From: CAVUAT01 sp963739545
GTDB lineage: Bacteria; Actinomycetota; Thermoleophilia; Solirubrobacterales; 70-9
Assembly: GCA_963739545.1 (NCBI GenBank)
Contig: CAVUAT010000014.1
Coordinates: 1,523,869 to 1,587,868, forward strand
Direction of reading: 5' to 3'
Length of the DNA: 64,000 bases
How positions within the stretch are numbered: the first letter of the stretch is position 1; each line of letters opens with the position of its first letter. The notes under the pieces were generated by a model. That model did not search any database. It was given only the letters and a program-made list of their open reading frames with translations, and was not told the DNA's origin. Shown in pieces: positions 9,459 through 18,981 of the stretch. Made by a program: the position numbers and the translations under genes.

Positions 9459-12400
9459 TTAGAGCAGCGACATCTGGTCGCCCTCATCCGTCGCCTGCTC
9501 CGCTCCACGTCCGGGAGCGGCGGCTTGCGGCGCGGGCGTGGGGGCTTCTAAGTAGCGTGTCGGTGGCTCGATGGGGGGGTCTGCGAGGTCGCGCATCTGC
9601 GACTCGATCGTGTGGCTGCAGAGCCGCTCGCGGGCGGGGCAGTCGTGGCAGAGCCGGCGGTGCGGGCGATCGGTGACCGGGAATTCGCCTCGGGCCAGCT
9701 CGGCCAGCCGCGACTCGATCCGGCGGCGGGCCGACTCGAGCTCCGCGGCCCCGAACTGGGTCCGGGCGGGCGCGCCGGGCTCCTCGAGGAACGCGTAGAC
9801 GGTCTCGACCGAACCGGCACGAGAGGTCGCCGCGAGCGCGTAGATGTCGCGCTGGACCTCGTAGCGGGACGCCGCCTCCGCGGGCCCTTCTCCGTGCAGA
9901 CGGTCGGTCTTGTAGTCCACGACCACGACTCGGCCATCGGGCAGCTCGGCGAGCAGGTCGATCGAGCCGCGGATCAGAGTGTCTGAGACCGACAGCACGA
10001 ACGGGACCTCGGCGCTGATCCTGGCGCCCTCGAGCTCCGCCCGCAGGGGGGAGACGAGCCACGCGCCGACGAGCTCCAGTGCGCGAGCGGCCAGCTCCTC
10101 GCTCTCGGCGGGCTCGAGGCCCTGCTCTCGCATCGCCGCCTCGGCCTGCTCGGGCCCCGGCTGCTTCCAGGCGTGGCGGGCGCTCCACTCGAGCAGGGCG
10201 TGCACTGCGACACCGGGCCCGAAGCGGTGGCGGGCGTCGACGGGCGCGTCCGCCTTCGCCTCGTCGGCTTCGGGGTCAGGCTGGGCCATGGGGCGCTCGG
10301 AACCCGAGATGCCGAGCACCCGCTCCGCGTAGAAGCGAAAGCCGCATCGCTCGAAGCCGGACAGGGCCGAGTACGAGAGGCCGCCGGCGAGCGCGGGAGG
10401 GGGGTCGGGACGCCCGAGCGGAGGGCTGCCCGGGTCGACCGGAGGGGCCGCGGCGACGGCGGGGGGAGCCGGCGTCAGGGCTGCACCCAGGCCGGGCTCC
10501 GGCTCGAACAGCCGGACCGCGATCCGCCCACTGGGTGCGCCGTCGGCCGCGGGCGCGAGCTCGATCACGCGCGAGGACGGGTCGCGATCGAGCAGGGTGC
10601 GGATCAGCTGCACGGCGATGGGCCTGCGCCCGAGGTCCTCCTGCTTCTTGACCCCGCTGTCGCTGAAGGTCCCGCTGAGCAGCAGCCGGCGCTTCGCCCG
10701 GGTCGCGGCGACGTAGGCGAGCCGCGCCTCCTCCTCGGCTCCACGGTCGGCGGCGCGCTCGGTCAGCTCCTCGTAGTCGTGGAGCCGCTCCGAGGGCCGG
10801 CCGAGCCGGCCGAGCTGAACGCCGACCCTCGCCGTCTCGCCCTCGTCGGGGCCCTCCGCTCCGGCCTCGACGCGCAACGGGACCCACCCCAAATTCAGGT
10901 TGCGCCCGAGGTCTGGGACGGCGACCACCTCGAACTCGAGGCCCTTCGCGGCGTGGACCGTCATCAGCCGGACGCCCGCGTGCCCCTCGGCGCGAGTCGC
11001 GGCCTCGGCCTCGCGGCCGCGGCTCGCTGCGCGCGAGCCGAGGTAGTCGATGAACGCGACGAGGTCCGGGCCCTCGCGGGACTCGAACTCCCGCGCGAGC
11101 CGCATCAGCTTGCGCACGTTCGCCCAGCGCTCGTGGCCATGGTCTCGCATCAACGTCGCGAGGTCGTAGCCGAACGCGCTCGCCGCGTTCTCGACGAGGG
11201 TCTCGAGCCCACCCTCGGCTCCCCGCCGTCTCAGGTCGATGACGGTGGCCGTGAAGGCGGTCAGGCGCGCGCGCTCGTCGTCGGGGATCCTCGCCGCCCG
11301 ATCCGCGAACCCGTTCTCGGGGCTCGGCGCGCCCTCGGCGTGCAGGTCGCGGAGCAGCGGCCAGATGTGATTGGTGCGCTCACGCTCGCCCTCCTCGCGC
11401 GGGGGCGAGCTGGCCGCCGCGCGCAGCAGCCAGAGCGTGTCGGGAAGCACTGCGCCTCCGGCCGGCGAGGCGAGCGCGCCGAAGAGCGCCTCGTCGTCGA
11501 GCGGGTTCGCGATCACGGCGAGCAGGGCGCGCATGTCCTCGACCTGCTGCTGGGACCAGAACCCCCGGCCGCCGACGACGTAGGGATCGAGGCCGGCCTC
11601 GGACAGGACCCTCTCGTAGGCCGACACGTGGGTGAAGGCGCGCATGAGCACCACCATCTCGGCGGGATCCTCGCCGGCGTCGGCGAGCTCGCGAAGCCTC
11701 GACGCGAGCACCCTCGCCTCGGCGAACTTCGGCGCCGGGCTCGGGTCGTCGGGAGGCCGCTGCAGCTCCACCGTCGCGTCGTCCCAGCCCTTCTTGTCGT
11801 CCTTCACGAGAGCGAGCTCGACGATCGGGTCGCCCTCGCCCGGTGGCGGCTCGGTCACCCCTGCGTTGAGCGGCTCGAAGCCGTTCAGCAGGTTGACGCC
11901 GATCGCGTTCGTCGCAGCGACGATCTCGGGCGCCGACCGAAAGTTGCCGGTGAGGGGGAGCGCTACGCCGCTCGGCTCGGCACCCTCGGCGAAGCGCGCG
12001 TGCTCGCGTCGGTAGATCTCGACGTCGGCATGGCGGAATCCGTAGATCGACTGGAACTCGTCGCCGACGAGGAACAGCCTCGTATCGGGCCCCCGGAGCG
12101 AGCCGACCAGGCTGAGCTGCAGGGCGTTGGTGTCCTGGAACTCGTCGACCAGCAGGTGGCGGAACTGCTCGCGGTAGCGCTCGCGCATCCGCTCGTTGCC
12201 GGTCAGAAGCGCTACGGCCTGCAGCTGAAGATCCTCGAAGTCGAGGGCCGAGCGGGCGGCCTTCAGGCGCTCGTAGTGCGTCCCGAAAGCCGCGACCAGC
12301 TCGCGAAGCTGCTCGTAAGCGTCGGCCATCACCACCCCCGCGATGGCGGCCCGGGTGCGCTCGAGGGCGCGCTTGTAGGCCACAGCCTCGTCCTCCTTGA

Positions 12401-13190
12401 AGAGCTGGCCGCCACCCTCAAGCTTCATCGAGGCGAGTTCCTCCATCAGCTCCATCGAGAGGTCGGCTCCCGGGTCCAATACGGCGGCGCGTCCGATCCG
12501 CTCGAGGTTGGCGAGGCCCAATGAGGTCGTCGACTCTCCACAGGCGTCGGCAGCGACCTCGGCCGCCGCTACGAGCTCTGCGATTCGCTCTGCCGGGTCG
12601 ACCGTCGGCGGATCGGGAAGCGCGGGTTTGACGCTGCCCTGGCTTCGCAGCTCGTCGTAGGCCGTGCGGGTCATCCCGATCAGCGAGCGGCGCCAGTTCG
12701 AGGCCGCGAGCTCGAGGGCCTCGGGGTCGCCGCCCGCGACGCGCTCGTCCAGGGCCGCATCGAAGGCGCGCTCCGCGAGGCGGTCGGCCTCCGCCTCGTC
12801 GAGGACGCGAAAACGGGGGTCGATCCCCGCCGCCGCGGGGTGCGACGCGAGCACACGGCGGCAGAAGCCGTGGATGGTGGAGATCCACGCCCGCTCGGTC
12901 TTCTGCTCAGCCTCCCGCAACCTCTCGAGCAGCTCCGGCTCGGCGGCCTCAGACGCCATCCGCGCGAGCTCGGCGCGCACGCGCCTGCGCAGCTGGTCGG
13001 CCGCGCGTTCGGTGAAGGTGAAGGCGAGGATCCGCTCGACGCCGACTTCGGGGTCGAGCGCCGCGGTGCAGAAGCGGTCGACGAGCACCGTCGTCTTGCC
13101 CGTCCCGGCCCCTGCCCGCAGGAAGACGTCGCGCTCAGGGTCGCGGACTGCCTCGAGCTGCTGGTCGGTTCTGAGCGGCGCGTCGGTCAT
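9459..13190 (-). CDS. AddA-like UvrD-family helicase-nuclease
   Basis: A 1243-residue protein. Walker A AGAGTGKT lies at 26-33, Walker B-type LVDEFQDT near 346-353, and later superfamily 1 motifs include RLMTVHAAKGLEFEVVAV and YVAATRAKRRLLL. A RecB-type nuclease at the C-terminus has VVDYKTDR near 1090. A Cys near 947 and a closing CHDC plus C form a four-Cys pattern typical of Fe-S RecB-family nucleases. It processes double-strand DNA ends for homologous recombination. Its ATG overlaps the addB stop (ATGA), so the two are translationally coupled. An ATG at codon -30 lies inside addB and was rejected. Confidence 0.85.
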   Translation of the reverse strand: MTDAPLRTDQQLEAVRDPERDVFLRAGAGTGKTTVLVDRFCTAALDPEVGVERILAFTFTERAADQLRRRVRAELARMASEAAEPELLERLREAEQKTERAWISTIHGFCRRVLASHPAAAGIDPRFRVLDEAEADRLAERAFDAALDERVAGGDPEALELAASNWRRSLIGMTRTAYDELRSQGSVKPALPDPPTVDPAERIAELVAAAEVAADACGESTTSLGLANLERIGRAAVLDPGADLSMELMEELASMKLEGGGQLFKEDEAVAYKRALERTRAAIAGVVMADAYEQLRELVAAFGTHYERLKAARSALDFEDLQLQAVALLTGNERMRERYREQFRHLLVDEFQDTNALQLSLVGSLRGPDTRLFLVGDEFQSIYGFRHADVEIYRREHARFAEGAEPSGVALPLTGNFRSAPEIVAATNAIGVNLLNGFEPLNAGVTEPPPGEGDPIVELALVKDDKKGWDDATVELQRPPDDPSPAPKFAEARVLASRLRELADAGEDPAEMVVLMRAFTHVSAYERVLSEAGLDPYVVGGRGFWSQQQVEDMRALLAVIANPLDDEALFGALASPAGGAVLPDTLWLLRAAASSPPREEGERERTNHIWPLLRDLHAEGAPSPENGFADRAARIPDDERARLTAFTATVIDLRRRGAEGGLETLVENAASAFGYDLATLMRDHGHERWANVRKLMRLAREFESREGPDLVAFIDYLGSRAASRGREAEAATRAEGHAGVRLMTVHAAKGLEFEVVAVPDLGRNLNLGWVPLRVEAGAEGPDEGETARVGVQLGRLGRPSERLHDYEELTERAADRGAEEEARLAYVAATRAKRRLLLSGTFSDSGVKKQEDLGRRPIAVQLIRTLLDRDPSSRVIELAPAADGAPSGRIAVRLFEPEPGLGAALTPAPPAVAAAPPVDPGSPPLGRPDPPPALAGGLSYSALSGFERCGFRFYAERVLGISGSERPMAQPDPEADEAKADAPVDARHRFGPGVAVHALLEWSARHAWKQPGPEQAEAAMREQGLEPAESEELAARALELVGAWLVSPLRAELEGARISAEVPFVLSVSDTLIRGSIDLLAELPDGRVVVVDYKTDRLHGEGPAEAASRYEVQRDIYALAATSRAGSVETVYAFLEEPGAPARTQFGAAELESARRRIESRLAELARGEFPVTDRPHRRLCHDCPARERLCSHTIESQMRDLADPPIEPPTRYLEAPTPAPQAAAPGRGAEQATDEGDQMSLL

Positions 13191-16100
13191 TCGTCGCCCT
13201 CGTCCTCGCTGGCGAGCTCCTCCTCGATCAGACCGCGTTCGCGCCTGCAGATCGGCTGGAACGAGCAGTACTCCGGGCACTTGCCGTTGAGCGGCCTGCG
13301 GCCGATGTCGCCGGCGTGGATCTCACCGACGATCGCCCCTGCACGCTCCCGAGCGTCCTCGAGCGCCTGCTCGAAGTCCTCGTCGGCCAGGTGGTCGTTC
13401 GGCCTCGGGTCGAGAGGCTCGAGGTCGTCGACTAGCTCCTTGCGAAGCAGGCCCTTCGGCTGGCGGTTCCCGGTGCCCCCGAGCGGGCGGTAGACGCCGC
13501 CCGCGAGCTCAAGCCCCCAGAGCTCGCGCACGGCCAGCATGTAGAGCTGGAGCTGGAGCTTGCCCCGGTCGAGCATTCCCTTGCCGCCGTCGACCTTCGA
13601 CGACGACTTGTAGTCCTGCACCAGCGCCTCGCGGGACGGACCGAGGTCGATGCGGTCGATCTGGCCGTGGATCCCGGCACCGTCGGCGATCTCGTATGCG
13701 GGCTTGTCGCTGCGGCCAAGGCCGAAGCTCGCCTCGAACAGGTCGACGTCGGGGTCGAAGGGGACGCTCGTCGCCGCCTCATCGATGACGAATGCCAGGA
13801 CCAGGCCCTCGGTCCGCCGCAGCGTTGCGGCGGTCGTGGAACGCTCGCGAGGCAGCCACTTCGCTCCCATCTCGTCGATCAGCTCGATCGCGCGCGAGCG
13901 CCACAGCTCGAGCGTTGCCGGGGTTGGGCGGGCCTGGCCGCCGGGGCGCTCGCGGTAGAGGGCCTCCAGCACGCGGTGAGCCACCTGCCCCGACGTCAGG
14001 GCGTCGCTCTCGGGCTCGATCTCCTTCGGCTTCAGCTCGTGCTGGACGAACCACCGATACGGGCAGGTCGCGAACTCCTCGAGGGTCGATGGGCCGAACA
14101 GGGACTTGGCGGCCATCTCGTCGCGCACGGCCGGCAGCGACACGGGACCGGGGTCGCGGCGCGCCTTCGTCGTCGCCTCCGCGGCGGTCGCGAGGCGCGA
14201 CGCGATGCGCGCGCGCAAGTCCTCCCCGGTGCCGTCGAGCCCAGGCTGGGACCCCGCCGCCGGCGATCCCACCCGCGACGCCAGGGCGCGCGCGAGCTCG
14301 TCCTCGCTCGGCGCCGAGCCGGGAGCGAACACCGACTCGGCGATCCCGCGCCCGCCGGCCTCTGCGGCGAGCTGTGCATCGCGGAGCGCGAGGTCGTCCG
14401 GCAGCGGGGGGTCGAGCAGCTCTCGGACCTCGTCAACGAACGGCGAGCGCGCGGTCGCCCCGCCCTCGTCGTCCGCGAGGCGCCACGAGAGCCAGAGGCG
14501 TGTCTTCGCCCGCGACAGCGCGACCGCGAACAGGTAACGGTCCTCGTCCTCGGCCCTGACCCGCGGGCGCAGCGCCAACGCAGCGCGGGCGTCGTCGGAG
14601 AGGAGGGGGCCGCCGCTGTCGCGGCGCGGGAAGTCGCCGTCCTGAAGGGAGCAGAGGAACACGTGGTCGACCCGGCGGGCCCTGGCGCGGTACGGGCTGA
14701 TCACGCGGACCCGGCCCTCGGTCGGCCCGCGCCACAGCGGAACCGCCAGCTCGGCCACGGTGGCGGCGAGCTCGGAGGGATCGACTGCGAGCCCGAGGTC
14801 GGCGAGCTCGAGCAGCCGGCGCTCGATCTCCGCTCCCGCCCGCAGCTCGAGCGAGCGGTCGTCACCGGCCACGGCACCCTGTCCGCGCTGGGCGCCCTCG
14901 GCGACCCACCGCACCTGCCGCGCAGCCTCTTGGAGCAGCCTCGCACCCGAGGCCTCGCGCAGCCGCTCGATCTCGGCGAGTCGGCGACGGTTCGCGCCCG
15001 AGTTCCAGTCCTCGATCGCCTCGTCCGCACCGCTGAGCCTGCCGCGCCGAACCCTGCGCTCGAACCAGTCGACGCGGCCGGGCGAGTCGAGCCCGGGGGT
15101 GCGCAGGTAGGCGAGCACGTCCTCGGCGCGCCTGGTTCCCACCGCCGCCTCCAGCAGCGCGATCACCCCCGCGCCGGTGAGCGTGCGGGTGACGTCGAGG
15201 TCGGCCTGGACGGCGACGGGGATCCCGAAGCGCGTGAAGACCCGCCGGTAGAGGGGGCCGAGCGCCTCGGGGCTTCTCAGCACGACGGCGATCTCACCGG
15301 CGGGGGTGCCCTCGTCGAGCAGGCCGGCGATCGCCCCGCCGACGGCTTCGGCCTCCGCGAGCTCACCCGCCGACGCGAGCAGCTCGATGCCGCCGTCGGC
15401 CGGGATCGGGTCGCCTCGCACCTCCGGCGGCTCGCCGAAGCGGCGCTCTACCTCGAACAGCGAAGCGCTGCGCGTGTACTCCGGATGGGGCCCGAGTTGC
15501 TCCACGCTGGCGTCCTTGACCTCCCGGAGCTCGGCGAACAGGGCGCCACGGGCGGCGAACACGTCGCGGTCCTCCCAGGGAACGGCGACCGTCACGTCGG
15601 CGGCTCCGAGCAGGGCCCTGACCAGGTCGAGCTGCTCGACGGTCAGGTCGTCGAACCCGTAGAGGAAGACCGGGCGTGCTCCCCAGGCCTCGGGGCGCTC
15701 GGCGAGCGCGGCGATGGCCGACGCCGCGAGCGTGTGCGCGTCGGCTCTGCCGAGCTCGTCGCGGACCTCGCAATAGGACGCGTACAGCCGCGCGACCTCC
15801 ATCTCGTACGGCCCGGCCTCGTTTGCGCGTCCGGCGAGCGTCCCGGGGTCGACGCGCGCCGCCTGCAGGTCGCCGACGAGGTCGTCGAGCGCGGCCGCGA
15901 ACCCCGTCTTCGAGGAGGACGCGGCGAGCAGCCTCAGGCGCTTGGTGCGACCGACGGCCTCGCGCGCGACGCGGATCCGCTGGACCGCGCTCAGGCGCGG
16001 GGGCGAGAAGACCTCCGCCGCCTGAGCGACGAGGTCGAAGAGGCGGTCGAAGGTGCAGACGGTCGCCCCGAGCACTGCGGCTCCGCCCGTGGTCAGTTCG

Positions 16101-16234
16101 GTTTCGAAGCGCTCGGCGTCGTCGAGGGTCGGCACGACGAGCACCGGATCGTGCGAAAGCGAGGCGCGAAAGCCCTCCAGCACCCGGCCCGTGCGCCCCG
16201 AGTTCGGCGGCCCGACGATCAGCGAAAGCGTCAT
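13187..16234 (-). CDS. AddB-like PD-(D/E)XK nuclease-helicase subunit
   Basis: A 1015-residue partner of the downstream AddA-like protein. An N-terminal NTP-binding loop GPPNSGRT lies at 8-15 and degenerate UvrD-like motifs follow (VFLCSLQDGDFPRRD, ALSRAKTRLWLSW). The C-terminal nuclease has VQDYKSSS near 874. A first Cys at ~724 (ATCPYRW) and the closing CPEYC plus C near 985 make a Fe-S cysteine set. ATG 16234 has GGTGGGGG immediately upstream and is preferred over GTG 16243. Together the pair forms a heterodimeric RecBCD substitute. Confidence 0.82.
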   Translation of the reverse strand: MTLSLIVGPPNSGRTGRVLEGFRASLSHDPVLVVPTLDDAERFETELTTGGAAVLGATVCTFDRLFDLVAQAAEVFSPPRLSAVQRIRVAREAVGRTKRLRLLAASSSKTGFAAALDDLVGDLQAARVDPGTLAGRANEAGPYEMEVARLYASYCEVRDELGRADAHTLAASAIAALAERPEAWGARPVFLYGFDDLTVEQLDLVRALLGAADVTVAVPWEDRDVFAARGALFAELREVKDASVEQLGPHPEYTRSASLFEVERRFGEPPEVRGDPIPADGGIELLASAGELAEAEAVGGAIAGLLDEGTPAGEIAVVLRSPEALGPLYRRVFTRFGIPVAVQADLDVTRTLTGAGVIALLEAAVGTRRAEDVLAYLRTPGLDSPGRVDWFERRVRRGRLSGADEAIEDWNSGANRRRLAEIERLREASGARLLQEAARQVRWVAEGAQRGQGAVAGDDRSLELRAGAEIERRLLELADLGLAVDPSELAATVAELAVPLWRGPTEGRVRVISPYRARARRVDHVFLCSLQDGDFPRRDSGGPLLSDDARAALALRPRVRAEDEDRYLFAVALSRAKTRLWLSWRLADDEGGATARSPFVDEVRELLDPPLPDDLALRDAQLAAEAGGRGIAESVFAPGSAPSEDELARALASRVGSPAAGSQPGLDGTGEDLRARIASRLATAAEATTKARRDPGPVSLPAVRDEMAAKSLFGPSTLEEFATCPYRWFVQHELKPKEIEPESDALTSGQVAHRVLEALYRERPGGQARPTPATLELWRSRAIELIDEMGAKWLPRERSTTAATLRRTEGLVLAFVIDEAATSVPFDPDVDLFEASFGLGRSDKPAYEIADGAGIHGQIDRIDLGPSREALVQDYKSSSKVDGGKGMLDRGKLQLQLYMLAVRELWGLELAGGVYRPLGGTGNRQPKGLLRKELVDDLEPLDPRPNDHLADEDFEQALEDARERAGAIVGEIHAGDIGRRPLNGKCPEYCSFQPICRRERGLIEEELASEDEGDE

Positions 16235-16355
16235 CGCCCCCACCGTAGTGCGGATAACGCGCGGAAACCCCAGCGTCCGTTTTGCCGTCGGGGGGCGACT
16301 CTAACTTTGGCCAGGCTCACAGAACGTAAGTCACCTGAGGAGAACAGGATCTGAC

Positions 16356-16814
16356 ATGACACTTTGCTTCGTAGACCCCGCAGACGCCATTCGCGCGATC
16401 GCTGACTCGGTCGGCCGCGAGGCCCGGCGCCAGCTGCTGGGCGAGGCCGTGCGCGCCTGGGTGGACGAGATTCCCGACGCCGAGCTCCAAGACCACTACG
16501 CGAAGGCCATCGCCGAGCTCGACGAGCACGACATCTCGATGCTCGCCGCCTGGCACAGCTCGATGGAGGTCGGCGGCCAGCCGGTCCCCAACCGCGACTT
16601 CCTGATGGGCGCCTTCGACAGCCTCGGCGAGCACCGCCGCGAGGCCCTCAAGCTCGCCGCGGGTTTCCGCGGCGAGGAGGCCTTCGAGGAGGGCATCAGC
16701 GAGGAGCGCGCCCTCGACACCGTGCTCGAGTGGCTGTCGCAGCCCCGCCTCATAGAGCTCGCGCGAGAGGCGACCGAGCTCTACATCTGGGACCGCGCAG
16801 GCTCCGACAACTAG
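16356..16814 (+). CDS. Helical cytoplasmic protein of unknown function
   Basis: A 152-residue, acidic and almost entirely helical protein (DPADAIRAIADSVGREARRQLL, ELQDHYAKAIAELDEHDISMLAAW, LLEWLSQP-like C-terminus). It has no signal peptide, membrane span or known motif. AGGA lies seven bases before the ATG. It is a single-gene unit divergent from addB and closed by a strong hairpin terminator. Its family was not recognised. Confidence 0.65.
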   Translation: MTLCFVDPADAIRAIADSVGREARRQLLGEAVRAWVDEIPDAELQDHYAKAIAELDEHDISMLAAWHSSMEVGGQPVPNRDFLMGAFDSLGEHRREALKLAAGFRGEEAFEEGISEERALDTVLEWLSQPRLIELAREATELYIWDRAGSDN

Positions 16815-16828
16815 GGTTCCGCGTGATC

Positions 16829-16852
16829 TTTGCCCGGCTGTAGCCGGGCAAA
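16829..16852. terminator. Bidirectional hairpin terminator
   Basis: TTTGCCCGGC, a TGTA loop and GCCGGGCAAA form a perfect 10-bp stem between two convergent genes (stops at 16814 and 16877). A/T-rich stem ends supply short U-tracts in both directions, so it can terminate either transcript. Confidence 0.8.
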
Positions 16853-16876
16853 CGTCACGACGCCGACGTGGGGCCG

Positions 16877-17536
16877 TTAGTCCTGAAGCGCCCCGCGAAT
16901 CTCCTCCATCGCCTGGCGGGGAGCGCGGTAGTGGACGGCGCGCAACCCGAGGGTGCGGGCCGCACCGACGTTCGGCTCGATGTCGTCGATGAAGAGGCAG
17001 GCGCCCGGATCCGGGCCGCCGAGGCGCTCGAGCGTGAGCTCGTAGATCTCGGGGTCGGGCTTGCGGCAGCCGACGAAGGCCGAGTCGACGACCAGCTCGA
17101 AGATCTCGTCGACGGGCAGCATCGAACGCCACCTCGCCTCCCATTCGCGGACGTTGTTGGTCAGCATCGCCATCGTGTACCCGGCGGCCTTCAGGTCCCG
17201 CATCAGCTCGATCATCGACTCATTCGGGTTGAGGGCCTCGAAGTAGATCTCGGCGAAGCGGTGCATTTCGGGGCGGTGGCCGATCGCCGGCTCGAGCGAA
17301 TCGGCGAGCCGGTCGAGAAAGGCCACCTCGGTGATGCGGCCCGTCTCGAGCTCGAACAGGGGGTGAAGGCCGTCCTCAGCCTCGATCCGGGACATCGCCT
17401 TGCCGAGCTCTTCCATCGGGATGCCGGTCTCGTCCTGGACCGACGCGAACGATTCGATCAGCGGCGAGGTCAGCACGCCGCCGAAGTCCGAGATCACGAC
17501 CGAGACGGGCCCCGGTGCGGGGACCGGGTCACTCAT
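16877..17536 (-). CDS. HAD-superfamily hydrolase (class IA)
   Basis: A 219-residue phosphatase-like protein. Motif I is ISDFGGVL (nucleophile Asp; the usual second Asp is Gly, as in epoxide-hydrolase N-terminal-type HAD proteins). Motif II is MLTNN, motif III is the Lys in CRKPDPEIY, and motif IV is FIDDIEPNV. A four-helix cap lies between motifs I and II. The substrate is unknown. The ATG at 17536 overlaps the stop of the upstream gene by eight bases, so they form an operon. Confidence 0.85.
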   Translation of the reverse strand: MSDPVPAPGPVSVVISDFGGVLTSPLIESFASVQDETGIPMEELGKAMSRIEAEDGLHPLFELETGRITEVAFLDRLADSLEPAIGHRPEMHRFAEIYFEALNPNESMIELMRDLKAAGYTMAMLTNNVREWEARWRSMLPVDEIFELVVDSAFVGCRKPDPEIYELTLERLGGPDPGACLFIDDIEPNVGAARTLGLRAVHYRAPRQAMEEIRGALQD

Positions 17537-18248
17537 TGCGGCGCACGATCAGGTAGTCGCCGATGCCGGTGGTGCCGTCAGCGGAGGTGTGCAGGAGAGC
17601 GGCTGAGGTCCCGTTCGATCCCGATCCGCGCACACGGACAGGGTGGGCGCCTGCCGCGCGCATCGCCGGCGCGTCGGGGTCATCCCGCCAGAGCTCGAGG
17701 CCGACGCGCGAGGGCAGGCCGTCTGGCCCGTACTGGGTTGAGAGCAGGGCCTCGACGAAGTGGGTGGCGCCGTCTCGCTCGAGCAGCCAGGCCGATGTCT
17801 GCTCAGCCGCGTGGTCGGCGCTGCCGGCGGGGCGGTGAGCGGTCAGCAGGATGAGGCCGCCGCCTGCGGTCGGGACCGTCAGGTGCCGGATCAGCGCGGC
17901 ACCGTCTGCTGGGTCCGAGCTCCAGCTCGTCAGATGGCCCTCCCCGCCGACATGCTCGTCGCCTCCGGGGCCCGAGATCGAAACCGATGCCTCGCACAGC
18001 GCCGCTGTCGAGCCACCCCCCAGCTCGACGCTCGTTCGCGCCGTGAGCTCCACCTCCCAGCGCGCGTCGCCGAGCTCCGCGCTGAACCGTGCCCCCGCAT
18101 CGGCCCGCTCGATTTCCACATCCGACGCGCCGGTGTCGCCGCTGCGCGTGAGCACGGCGGCGTTCTCTCCCTCGATCGACCACGCGACGCCGGCGACCTG
18201 AGAGGCCTCATCCGAGAAACCGCAGACCAGCGCCCCCGCCACGCTCAT
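17529..18248 (-). CDS. Beta-rich protein of unknown function
   Basis: A 239-residue protein from ATG 18248, the only usable start after the upstream gene's stop. Alternating strand-like segments predominate (VAGVAWSIEGENAAVLTRSG, WEVELTARTSVELG, GGGLILLTAHRPAGS, FVEALLSTQYGPDG). There is no signal peptide, Cys pair or catalytic motif. It lies between an FxsA-like gene and a HAD hydrolase gene on the same strand. No family was recognised. Confidence 0.6.
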   Translation of the reverse strand: MSVAGALVCGFSDEASQVAGVAWSIEGENAAVLTRSGDTGASDVEIERADAGARFSAELGDARWEVELTARTSVELGGGSTAALCEASVSISGPGGDEHVGGEGHLTSWSSDPADGAALIRHLTVPTAGGGLILLTAHRPAGSADHAAEQTSAWLLERDGATHFVEALLSTQYGPDGLPSRVGLELWRDDPDAPAMRAAGAHPVRVRGSGSNGTSAALLHTSADGTTGIGDYLIVRRNE

Positions 18249-18300
18249 CGCGATCGCGCTCGGCGGGACATTGGTGAGCAGATGAGGACCCGGTAGGGCC

Positions 18301-18981
18301 TCATCCGGGGAAGCTGCCCCGACCTTCGCCCGGTGGCAGACCGTCGTCGTCGCGCACCTCGTGGGCGGTCCCCTCGATGTCGTCGGGCTTCGGGCCGCGC
18401 TCGGGATTCGCCCAGTCGAAGTCGCCGAAGATCGGGTCTTGGCGAAGCGGCTCCTGGTCGGCGACACGGCCTGGGCCCTGGGTCGGCTCGGGCCCTCGAG
18501 CCCCGCGGCGGGCGCGGCGATCCTGGACCCGGCCGTAACCCCATGCCGCGGCGCGGGGGCCGGCGGTGTAGCGGGTGCCGACGAAGCGCTTCAGGAACCC
18601 GCGCACGATCGCCCGCGTCGGGGGGATCAGCAGCAGCAGCCCGAAGATGTCGGTGATGAACCCGGGGGTGAGCAGCAGGGCGCCGCCGAAGATGATCAGC
18701 ACGCCGTCGAGCACCTCCTTGGCCGGGATGCGGCTTTCGGCGAGGGCGCGGTTCAGGGCCACCCAGGCCGAGCGGCCCTGCGAGCGCAGCAGCAGCGATC
18801 CGAGGATGCTGTCCAAGAGCAGCAGGAAGATCGTGGGGCCGGTCCCGATCGAGCCGCCGACCTTGATGATCACGTAGAGCTCGATGATCGGGACGACGAT
18901 GAAGACGGCTATGAGCAGCAGGACCACGACCGCAAGGCTAGCCAGGGCGCGACGCTCGCCGCCTTCGTATCCTGTCTGCAT
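18301..18981 (-). CDS. fxsA: FxsA family membrane protein
   Basis: FxsA is a cytoplasmic-membrane protein first known for suppressing phage T7 exclusion. The core here is VFIVVPIIELYVIIKVGGSIG, a long helix (IFLLLLDSILGSLLLRSQG), a short amphipathic helix and LLTPGFITDIFGLLLLIPPTR, all typical of the family. A ~75-residue charged tail (RVQDRRARRGARG to SFPG) is longer than usual. ATG 18981 overlaps the start codon of the divergent gene. A GTG at 18927, nearer the first helix, is an alternative and would remove the overlap. Confidence 0.85.
   Translation of the reverse strand: MQTGYEGGERRALASLAVVVLLLIAVFIVVPIIELYVIIKVGGSIGTGPTIFLLLLDSILGSLLLRSQGRSAWVALNRALAESRIPAKEVLDGVLIIFGGALLLTPGFITDIFGLLLLIPPTRAIVRGFLKRFVGTRYTAGPRAAAWGYGRVQDRRARRGARGPEPTQGPGRVADQEPLRQDPIFGDFDWANPERGPKPDDIEGTAHEVRDDDGLPPGEGRGSFPG

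Noticed and set aside
10173..12524. 783-codon open frame on the plus strand opposite addA
   Set aside because: Arg/Ala/Gly/Leu-rich shadow of addA with no family motifs. Long antisense frames are expected at this G+C.
13667..16354. 895-codon plus-strand frame opposite addB
   Set aside because: Mirror of an evident gene; composition is that of antisense high-GC coding DNA.
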